A DNA stretch of 64,000 bases. Origin: Ehretia macrophylla (lineage: Eukaryota > Streptophyta > Magnoliopsida > Boraginales > Ehretiaceae). The stretch spans positions 25,755,498-25,819,497 of the forward strand of contig CM075767.1 in assembly GCA_037974665.1 (NCBI GenBank), written 5' to 3'. How positions within the stretch are numbered: position 1 is the stretch's first letter; every line of letters begins with the position of its first letter. The notes under the pieces are model-generated. The model saw only the letters and a list, made by a program, of their open reading frames with translations. It was not told the origin of the DNA and did not search any database. A program made the position numbers and the translations under genes. Below are positions 43,750 to 52,678 of this stretch, one piece after another.

Positions 43750-46706
43750 TGTCATGCCCCAACCCCAACCCATCGCTAAGTTAAGGTTGAAACATGACGT
43801 GTTAATGCTTAAACCCTGCAATATTTGATAGTAGTAACCTGAACAGTTATAATATTCTACAAGAAGTTCCAACAGAATTCCAAAATTCTCCCATAGATAT
43901 CGGCCCTAAAGGTTTACAACACCCTGATACATATTACAGTACCCGACTCTACCTGCCAACATTCCAAACCTAGGTCTATTAAATAGAGTAATCATTTAGC
44001 TAGGTATCTAGTTGACCAAAATAATATTACAATAGTTTAAACAATTCAATTATACCAAATCATTCTTATTACAATAAGAAATATACCTTCACATGTAGGC
44101 AAGTAGATCACATAAGTAGGAATCTAACTCATCACATCAATGAAACTTGCAACCACATGGGAGCTTACTCGGGCTAATCTTCACCTGAAATTGTTAAAAG
44201 ATGGTGAGTTAATCCTGCATATAGCTCAGTGAGGATGAAAATAAAGAAGAGTTTTCGCAAAGGTTTTATCATTTCCCAAATTTCTTTATAAAACCGTGCT
44301 ATGCATATACAACAATTGATAAGAAACAAGGTAAAAACCTAATAAAGAACTAGTTTGAGCATGTATAAACAAGTACTACTAGTAAAGAACGTGTATCCAG
44401 AACATTTAATGAAGAGATAACCAAGCATATTAATAAAAAAATTAAACATGTGAACAAGTAATCAACTCTTCTCCCTGAATGAGAGTGGTTTAACATATAA
44501 TCAGAGGATACATGCAACACTTTCCTTCGAGGACCTCAAGGGACTAAGCAAGAATGGTTTTAATTGCTGGAAATACAGGCAACACTTTCCTCTGAGGACC
44601 TTAAGGGACCAAGCGAGAATGGTTGCAAATGTTAGAGATGGCCAGTCTCGCTGCTTCATCAATATTATAACCCTATACGCCAAATTAGGAGGATGAAATC
44701 CGGATATACACCTTAATGCCATGGTAGCCTGTCCATCCTGGCAAGCCCAATGCTGTCCAGACGGTACTGGAACTTTTACCCTGGGGTCCATTATATTGCT
44801 AATTGTATCATTTTTATAACTTCCATCTCTCCAAGGAGAATTCACCAAGCGAGAATGGATTTCAAATGTAGAAACAAGCTCGGAAGTAACAAAATAGGTT
44901 GCCACAGGTTAGTGATAACAATTTAAACACATATCAATATAAGCATAGTCCAATTAGAGTTCATGTAACTTATAAACATGCATGAGAAGATCAACCAAAC
45001 AGGATTCCTCCGATAGCCAAGCATGGTCACGAATGCAATAAGAAATTCATGCTAATTTGGTGTTCATGGCTAGGTTCTAGTGCAATGTATTTACATGTAC
45101 AAGGTAAAGGTTAAATTTTATGTTCAACGCTTACCAATTAAGTTACCAAAAAGGTTCATGGAACAAGTTAGGAACAAAGGGACAAAGTGTGCAAAGAAAT
45201 AGGCAAGATAGGCTAAGCAAGCGAAGTAAAATAGGGGAGTTATACAATACCTAACTTAAACAGTTAGTTTCCCTATGTTTCCAACCTCCAAATAACTTGA
45301 TTTTAGTGTATAGTCGAATATCATCGAATGTAGATAACTCTAGAATCAAACGGAACTCAATTCGGAGTTGAATTAAGTGAGATATGGCCTCTACAAAAAC
45401 ACTGCGCGAAGCTGAAAAATCAAGCCAGACGAGTTAAGTCGACCGGCCTGGGCAAAATACACCCGTAAATTCTCATTTTTCTACTCATTTTCTTGCCATC
45501 TCTCCCAACCTTCAACCAAGTTTCTAGCATACTTAAGATGGATTATTAAGCAACATATATGAGTTCAAAAACCACCCACAACATTCTTCCAACAATGATT
45601 CTCACCCAAACCTCCAAGAATTCAAAATAGTTCATGAACATCAAAATTTAACATCCAAGTTCTAAAATACTAGTTTCATGCTTCCAATTCTTGCATACAA
45701 GTTATTTATACATTCAATACACTTACAAGGACAATAACAAGCTAATCTTTCAACTTCTCAAGAGCATCCAACATAGATTAGGCAAATCCTAGATCTACAA
45801 CACACAAAATACTCAATCTCCTCATTCTAACTTAGATATGCAAGCAATAGCAATATTAATACACATATACAATCACAATCATACTCAACATGGCTTTGAA
45901 AACCTTTAAGAAAACAACCATCACCTAGCTTTTGAGTGATGAAATGCCAAGGTTGATGTTGAAGATGCAAACAAGGGCTAAGAGATGCAAGATGCTAGCT
46001 CAATCTCCCTTTTTCTTCTTTCATCTTCCTCTCTTTCTCTTCTCTCTTCTCTTCTTTTCTTATTTCTCTCTTTAGTCGAGTGGTGTAGTGTGTGTAGTAT
46101 ATGTGTTTGAATCATGTATATGTGTGTATTGTGTGGTGTGAATGTGTTGTGTGTTGTCTGATAGGTGTGTGTGTGTGTGTAATGTTTTTGTGTGTGTAAA
46201 GTGTGTTTTTGTGTGTTTTGAGTTAGTAGGAAATATCTTATAAGCCCAAACGTCCAAATTTCCCTCTAACTAATGAATTATTTCAAGTTTGCCATTCTAG
46301 TTTTGTTTCAACTATTTAGTTAGCTAGTGTAGTGTAGTGTAATTTATTTAACTCCTACGATATCTAAATCACACAAATGCACGTTAAACAATGCAAATAC
46401 ACGTAAAACGATACAAATATACGTTAAATGATATAAATGCATTTCCAATGTTGTGAATGCATAGTATTATCATGTAGTTCTAATTTTAATTATTTTGGTT
46501 AGTTAATTTAATTTAGTAAAATTTAATTATCATCTACAACCTCTAAGGTTCTCGAATGCACGCTATTGCACTCATTTACACGTTAAATGAGATAGATGCA
46601 CGTAACCCAAGATAAATGTGCATTAATTGATATAAATGCACATTAAATGATGCAAAAATATATGAAATGTTATAAAATGCACATGAGCCTCGTGCGGGGT
46701 TTCACA
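43750..46706 (-). mobile_element. Solo LTR of the element A family (2957 bp)
   Basis: One LTR only, bounded by TG...CA and the GAAGT duplication. Its minus strand starts TGTGAAACCCCGCACGAGG and continues like the LTRs of element A (GCATTTTATAACATTTCATATATTTTTGCATCATTTAA compared piecewise with 5985-6020), including the ACACAC region, donor-like CTAG/GTGATGG near 45930 and the ATTGGGCTTGCC block near 44740. Solo LTRs arise by recombination between the two LTRs of an element. It divides element D's gag. Confidence 0.9.
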
Positions 46707-46711
46707 GAAGT

Positions 46712-47060
46712 TGTCGGGTCACCTTGTGCAATCGGAACTGTTTGTGATCTTGAGACAAATGGCATAAAAACAATCTGCATTTGCGGAACAACCTAATGCA
46801 CTAGGTTTGATGGTAGAGGGGTAATTTGTGGAACTGAAACTAACTGAGTTGGCGGAACAATTGATGGCACTGTTGATGGGGCAATAGATAATGGCGTAGA
46901 GGCATTAGTTTCAACTGTTGGTGCTTGGCTAACCACAATCAAACTTCGTCGCGAGCATAAGACACAAGCCTTTGGGATAAGCTCGGTTAACAAAATATCA
47001 TCCCCTTGGTTATTGCTTTGATTACCACTAGAACTAGCTATTTCTTAAAGTCCAAACAAA
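46712..47060 (-). pseudogene. Element D gag, 5' portion
   Basis: An open segment (NQGDDILLTELIPKACVLCSRR..., Pro/Ser/Thr-rich afterwards) in line with gag, beginning shortly after the primer site. No ATG precedes it in frame (a TAA does), and a TAG follows at about 46793, so it is degraded. Joined to 43749 once the solo LTR and one GAAGT are removed. Confidence 0.6.
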
Positions 47061-47172
47061 ACATTATTAGTATAGTAGCGACAAAATTACATCTTATTAA
47101 TAAACAACTATCATGTCAATTCTATTTTGTCTACCAAAGTCCCACATAGGTCAACTATGTCATGGAACCTAG

Positions 47173-47184
47173 GCTCTGATACCA
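47173..47184 (-). other. Primer-binding site of element D
   Basis: TGGTATCAGAGC on the minus strand, four bases from the LTR. Confidence 0.95.
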
Positions 47185-47188
47185 CTTC

Positions 47189-49259
47189 TGTCACGGCCTA
47201 AATCCCACTACAAAAATAGGGTCTAGCACGTGACATGCCGCGTGCCTAAGAGTCTAACCTCTCAAGTACGCTAGGCGCACAACCACAACAAAATAATGCA
47301 GAGCCGCTAAACCATAAAAATTAAGCACGTCTCCAACAACAAAAAAAATGTTCAAATCCATAAAATAAATCTCCAAACACAATAAGAATGAGAGGTCAAC
47401 ATCCTCATTTATTACATTCATCGAAATTCCATAAATAAACCCATTCGAAAAGTACTAATAGCAATGAAGAAAATGAAATCTCTCTAACTTAGCCCACTAT
47501 ATCCATATGTCCAATGCTCTATCGCTTACTTTGTTTTAACTGCAAAGAAAGCAGGCAGAAGCAAATTACGAGCGAACAAAAGCTCAGTAAGGGAACTTAT
47601 CCCACAACAAAAAGAGCAGGATAGATGAACGAATAGCTCAGAAGTATAGCTTAAAGTGAGATAAACAACATATGACTTACAGAATGACTTGTATCTTATA
47701 GAAAAAGAAACCATTATCAATACTTATGAGAGTACCAAAAACTTCATTTACAGTTGCGTTCAATAACTTGAAGTGTATAAATATACAAGCATAAGACATT
47801 TCAGAAAATAAAAGTTGTGGCTGCATTTGACCCATGCAGCTACGGTTCAGTAAATATGGGCCCCCTAATCATTTAGTAGCTGTAACATTTCTACAAGTGT
47901 AACACAGTAATAGTATCTGTGTCGCGGTACCGTAACAATATCAGTACTATTCACAGTTCACAGCCAAAAGAGAATCAAGACGTGCATATATATATATATG
48001 ATTTCGAGTAAAATTCACGAAAACGAAATGAACGAAGAAGGGATTTAAAAGTGCCTCGAGAAGGTCATAAAATATCTTCAAAGTAAGGTGGTTAACATAG
48101 AATGATTTATATTGAAGGAAGGGGACAGAAAATAAAAATAAAAATAAAATAAAAGTCGACAAGAGAAAAGTCAATGGAAGTAGGAGTAACTTGAGATCCT
48201 TTAATAGTGCAATTCGACCTTTAAACATTTTAAGTGAAATGAGAGTAATGACGAAAAAAAAATTAGAGTAATTTATAAGTAGATAATTTCATAAAAGAAA
48301 ATCCATTTTTTTTGGCTTGAACCGCAGCGAGCAAGCTAAACGATTTGGTCACTGCGGTCTTGAAACATTGCTGCAGTGAATCGTTACAACCATGATTGGT
48401 TCACTGCAGCCTTCTTTTAAAAGTAAAACTTCATGGCATGCACCTTAGAAGACAAAATCAGAACTTGACAAAAGGCCCCCATGGCCCGCATCATCTTTAA
48501 AAGGTTGACTTTGAAGTTTTCTTTTCTTTTCTTATATACATGCAATGAATCAGTAATGGCCACTGACACAAAATAACACTTGATCAATACAGGACCAATA
48601 CTAATGATTATGCATAAGGACGTATGAAAAAAAATGCAGTGCAAGATTTCTAATAAACGCTTTGGGGATCAATTCCATTAGTTCAGTCAGAGGAGGAAGA
48701 CACCTAAAAGGGATAATTCCACTTACTTCTAACTCAGCAATTGAAAACTCCTCAATTAAACACTTGATTCTACTCCCTTTTAACTCTCCAAAAACCTAAT
48801 TCAATCATACCAAGAACAATTATTTCCTCCTTTTTCCAATCACAATAATATTAATATAGAACTACGGTAAAAACTCTTATCAAACTATGGAATACACTTA
48901 CCCCAAATCGCGTATTGGCGCTATCTCAATTACCACGCATAATAGTATTTCCGTCCTCTTGGATTTCGTCTCCTAAAAGAGTAGATGTTCTTTCTCAGTA
49001 TTTTTTTTCCTCATGAAGCAGATAATTGTAAACTGATGTAGCCCTAGAAATGTATGCATTTCTTTTTTCCTTTTCTGCCTTTTTTCTTTCTTTTTTTTCG
49101 TTTCACTAAAAGAGCCCTACGTGAGAAAGGAATGCAATTTAATTATAACCATAACTATTTTTTTTTCAAAATATCTACTAACCACTTATCCATATAATAA
49201 AGGAGAAAATCAAATAGCACCAATTGGTCCCACTAGTGCCGATTGACCAAGTCAATACA
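47189..49259 (-). repeat. Element D 5' LTR (right, 2071 bp)
   Basis: Begins TGTCACGGCC and ends ATACA on the plus strand, followed by GTTAT. It has an insertion near 47918-47940 relative to the left LTR and a shorter TA tract. Confidence 0.95.
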
Positions 49260-49264
49260 GTTAT

Positions 49265-49301
49265 AGTTAATGAGAACAAACGACTAAGACATTCCTAATT
49301 A
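49265..49301. other. 37 bp of unassigned DNA between element D and CACTA-2
   Basis: Ends in TTA, the target duplication of CACTA-2. Confidence 0.7.
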
Positions 49302-49316
49302 CACTACAAAAAAACT
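49302..49316 (+). repeat. CACTA-2 left terminal inverted repeat
   Basis: CACTACAAAAAAACT; similarity to the right end continues another 11 bases or so with mismatches. Confidence 0.9.
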
Positions 49317-49324
49317 AGATTCTG

Positions 49325-49620
49325 CGACAGACCATCGCCAAACCGTCACAAATATGGCGACGACACAGTGAAGGGAAAGGTTGACTCCAGTTTTTTGACA
49401 GAATAGTGACGGCACAAGGTCAGACAAAAACACCCGTCACCAAAGCCGTCACTAACAGTGACGGCTTTGTTAGCCGTCTCCAATTTGGTGACTGCAAAGC
49501 TACGACCGTCACTAATTTGGTGACGGCTCAGTGACAAGTTTCTCATATTCCGATATGTGGAGACGGCACGGTGACGGTATGATGACAGTCTGTCACCGTG
49601 CCGTCACCATAAAGGGTGCT
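49325..49620. repeat. CACTA-2 left subterminal repeats
   Basis: Repeated GTGACGGC(T/A)CGGTGAC-like units in both orientations (ACCGTCACTAA, GCCGTCACC). The unit differs from the GAGACGG unit of CACTA-1, suggesting that the binding site has diverged between the two elements. Confidence 0.85.
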
Positions 49621-49986
49621 GACTCAATTTCCTTTTTTTTTTTTTAAAGAACAAGGCCTTCAAACACTGAGTAACAACGATGTGTTAAAATTTTTCAGAA
49701 GCAGTACCAGTTCACTCAAAAATTGTTAACTTGAAGTATTTACATTATTTGAGGTAGTAATAAAATACTATATTTGTGTAGATAGTAACTACAATACAAG
49801 AGAAATTTGATAATATAATTTGCAATCGACAATATTTTATTTCATAACATTCGATAACTAGGGATTACATTAACAGACGGTTAACTTTAGTCATCACCAT
49901 ACAAAAGTCTTTAACAAGATACACACACATAACCATATAATATATTACATATTATTAACCTTAACTACCAGTTTTTTACATAATTT
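49621..49986. other. AT-rich spacer between subterminal repeats and small gene
   Basis: No gene or repeat recognised. It lies downstream of the small gene, like 26083-26495 in CACTA-1. Confidence 0.5.
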
Positions 49987-50199
49987 TCAATAGAACAACT
50001 TCGGCAGAATGATGCGATACATTTGATCCACAGACCTTTGATGGTGTTGAGCCATCGAAATGTAACCATCTTCTTTTGGTGGTTCGTTTAGATCAAATCG
50101 ACCTTCAACTCTGCTACTGCTTACCTTTGATTAAGCACATTTCTTTGTGTGTTCTTCCTTTTCAACGGTAACCCACTGACCTTGAACTTCTTTACTCAT
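49987..50199 (-). CDS. Small DLNxxP protein gene of CACTA-2, divergent from TNP2 (interrupted by TAA)
   Basis: Homologue of 25864-26082. The frame has 70 positions: MSKEVQGQWVTVEKEE..., TAA at codon 23 (50131-50133), then a Ser/Arg stretch, FDLNEPPKEDGYIS, MAQHHQ and a 22-residue tail of the same length as in CACTA-1 (pattern hydrophobic-x-x-Met, Pro-Lys, Phe near the end). The start is chosen by the shared ATGAGT and by the shared TATA spacing (81 bases here). The in-frame TAA at an almost identical place in both copies leaves open whether the N-terminal 22 codons are a separate upstream frame or whether both copies are dead. No database family is recognised by eye. Confidence 0.65.
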
Positions 50200-50271
50200 C
50201 GTCTATAAGATGTTGATGCACCGAGGTTAAGCTTATGTAAAGATGGAAGACAACAAGCGGGATTGTTGATT

Positions 50272-50280
50272 CTTTATATA
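50272..50280 (-). promoter_or_regulatory. TATA box of CACTA-2 small gene
   Basis: TATATAAAG on the minus strand, preceded by CTC as in CACTA-1 (GTC). Confidence 0.75.
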
Positions 50281-50299
50281 GAGCTGAAAGTGGTGAAAA

Positions 50300-50760
50300 T
50301 TTGGCGACGACACGGTGAGGGATTTTCTCTAAATTATTGGTGCCAAATTCACATGACTGTCCAAACATTGGCGATGGCAGGGTGAGGGCTCGATGAGGGC
50401 ACGTTGAGAGGGTATTCACCAAATTATTGGAGCCATTCATGTGAATGTCTAAATTAGAAATGGGAAACTATGCCCGTCTCCAATGGCGACAGGTAATTTC
50501 CCATCTCCAATGAAGACGAGCTATTTTCCGTCTCCACAAAGAGGCCCATGATGTAGGCCTCTTTTATTGAAGACGGGTCGCAGCCCATCTCCATATTGGA
50601 GACGGGCAAACGCCCGTCGCCATGTTAGAGACGGGCGGATGCCCGTCGCCAATATGGAGATGAGCATCAGCCCGTCTCCACAAAGAAGCCTACGATGTGG
50701 GCCTCTTTTATTGGAGACAGGCTGCTGCCGTCTCCACAAAGAGGCCCTAAAAACCTCACC
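50300..50760. repeat. CACTA-2 internal gagacgg repeat array
   Basis: Many GGAGACGGGC / GCCCGTCTCC units, some with the spacer CACAAAGAGGCC-x-GATGT-GGCCTCTTTTATTG repeated (50534 and 50684). It has the same position relative to the small gene and TNP2 as the array at 24218-24660 in CACTA-1. It contains a branched foldback at 50583-50665. Confidence 0.85.
50583..50665. other. Three-way foldback: 17 bp outer stem with two inner hairpins
   Basis: Outer arms 50583-50599 and 50649-50665 pair over 17 bp with one mismatch. Inside are GACGGGC-AAAC-GCCCGTC (50601-50618) and GACGGGC-GGAT-GCCCGTC (50630-50647), both perfect. Confidence 0.85.
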
Positions 50761-50876
50761 CCCCACGCCCCCACCCAATCCCCCCCCTCCCCCCTCCCGC
50801 CTTCCCACCCCTCTATAGACCTCTCCCCACCATTTTATTTGAGGTAATGATGTCTTTATTTTTGTTATTTATATAT

Positions 50877-50925
<49 letters not shown>

Positions 50926-51705
50926 ATGTAAATGTATGTATATATATATGTATGTATATGTAAATGTATGTATGTGTATGTATAGATCTATCTAATTCCA
51001 CCACCCCTATGAAGCTATAGACCCTCTTAACACATTACCCTCTTCCCCACCTCACAAATAAATTATTTTTGTGAGGTTATTTTTATATATATATGTATAT
51101 GTATGTACATCTATATGTATAATCTATTTATATATTATTAATGTTTTTGTTGTTATGAAGATGTTAATTAATAATGCACATAACCTAAATATGTTAATTT
51201 AGTTTTTTTTTTGTATTTTCGGATTTTTTTTATTGTTGGATTTTTTTTTCGTTTTTATTTATCTATTCTTTTTTTATATATATAATTTATTTTTTTTAAT
51301 TGTGTTATTTTTAACATATTTAGGTTATTTTTATTTTTTTCCTATTTTAAATAAAAATTTGGATTTTTTTTTTTTTAATTTTCTTTTTTTTTTTATAATT
51401 TTCTTTTTTTTATTTATATTTTTTTTTGTTATATTTTTTTTTAATTTGTGTTATTTTTAACATCTTTAGGTTATTTGTTTTTTTAATTTTTGGATTTTTT
51501 ATTTTTTATGTTTTTGGATATATTTTTTTTTCCTTTTTTATTTATCTATTCTTTTTTTTTGTTATAATTTCTTTTTTTGAATTGGTGTTTTTTTTCATAT
51601 TTAGGTGATATTTTTTTAATTTCGGATTATTTTTTTTCCCGGAATATTTTTTTTTTGGTTGATTTCAAATTCGGATAATCATAAACTATAAAATTATAAA
51701 TATAA
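50756..51705. other. CACTA-2 region upstream of TNP2: C-rich block, AT microsatellite, T-rich tract
   Basis: C-rich 50756-50815, (TA)n and GTATGTATATGTAAAT repeats 50876-50990, then very T-rich 51180-51700. Phe-rich reading frames here are artefacts of the T tract. It mirrors 12920-14575 in CACTA-1. Confidence 0.8.
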
Positions 51706-51978
51706 TGTCACATCCGAGCCCGGATCAACTATTAAAATATTTTATTAAATTATTTTAACCTTATATTTATCGAGTTGTGACATATTTATGTTGCGTAACC
51801 TTGTACATTGTCTTTTGGGTCATTTTGCGTAGTTTATTATACTATAAATGGAGTTATGTGAATGTCTTTGAGTAATTTTTATAATGTATTGTTGTTGTGG
51901 AAATATTTTGAGTGCGGGTTATCAGATTATTCACGGTACAGAGAAGGCTCTATCCGTTTATTGCGACCAGACTTTACA
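51706..51978 (+). repeat. Duplicated copy of a short LTR (degraded)
   Basis: Begins TGTCACATCCGAGCCCGG, ends TTTACA, and is about 80% alike by eye to 52086-52349. It lies in a tandem duplication of about 380 bp that also copies upstream T-rich sequence (TTTAGGTGATATTTTTTT at 51600 and 51981). Confidence 0.7.
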
Positions 51979-52085
51979 AATTTAGGTGATATTTTTTTTA
52001 ATTTTAGATTTTTTTTTACCTTAACTATTTGTGGTTGTTGATTTCAAATTCGGATAATCGTAAACCATAAAATTAAAAATTCCAA

Positions 52086-52349
52086 TCTCACGTCTGAGCC
52101 CGGATCAACTATTAAAATATTTTATTGAATTATTCTAACTTCATATTTGTCGAGTTGTCACTTATTTATGTTGTGTAACCTTGTACATTGTACCTTGTAC
52201 ACGAATATTTTGCGTAATTTTAAAAATGTATTGTTGTTGTGTAAATCTTTTGAGTGCAGATATTAGATTATTCACGGTACAGAGGAGACTTTGTCCGTTT
52301 GTCGCGTCCGGATTTTATCTCTATATTGGGGTTTGTGCGTGACGTGACA
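52086..52349 (+). mobile_element. Short solo LTR (264 bp) with TSD TCCAA
   Basis: Starts TCTCACGTCTGAGCCCGG (from TGTCACGTCCGAG...) and ends GCGTGACGTGACA, the terminal motifs of the large chromovirus LTRs here. TCCAA stands on both sides (52081-52085, 52350-52354). No internal region. It sits upstream of TNP2 in CACTA-2. Confidence 0.8.
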
Positions 52350-52678
52350 TCCAATATTTTCAACAATATATATTATTTGTATATTTTTTGTGTATATATT
52401 TTTTAGAAGTGTGCTAATAAGGGAAATTTATCAGGATTTCTCATAATTTTGAAATTGGACTTGTTCTATCTGGATTAAAAGGTTCGTGTCCGTCTATCAA
52501 TTTGAATAGTATTTTTCAAATATAATTCAAAGTTAATTTCATGTATATTTTAAGTTGCACAATTTTTGAAAGATATCATTTTCTGCGTTGAATAATATGT
52601 TGTTTCTTGGATTGTTTTGTTGTATATCTTTGTCATGTTGTGAAACTCATGCATGACAATTACTCAGTGCATCATTTC

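Larger units (their letters stand above)
27440..49259 (-). mobile_element. Element D: chromovirus on the minus strand, enlarged by nested E and a solo LTR
   Basis: Two LTRs of about 2.07 kb flank 17.7 kb. The primer site (right) and purine tract (left) show minus orientation. Removing element E, the solo LTR and one copy of each duplication leaves an element of about 9.0 kb, normal for its type. Coding remnants read right to left: gag (47050-46712 and 43749-42750), protease-RT-RNase H (42650-40753) and integrase-chromodomain (30860-29516). Confidence 0.95.

Noticed and set aside
44501-44905. Frame of 134 codons in the solo LTR
   Set aside because: Lies in LTR DNA with GC-rich repeats (CCTCGAGGACCTTAAGGGACC-type), no counterpart frame kept in the A LTRs.
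27440-49259. Integrated pararetrovirus as an explanation of the RT/integrase genes
   Set aside because: LTR pairs, TSDs, Met-tRNA primer sites, integrase and chromodomains all indicate Ty3/gypsy retrotransposons; no movement protein is present.
51233-51608. Phe/Ile-rich 'membrane protein' frames
   Set aside because: Product of the T-rich tract upstream of TNP2; composition only.
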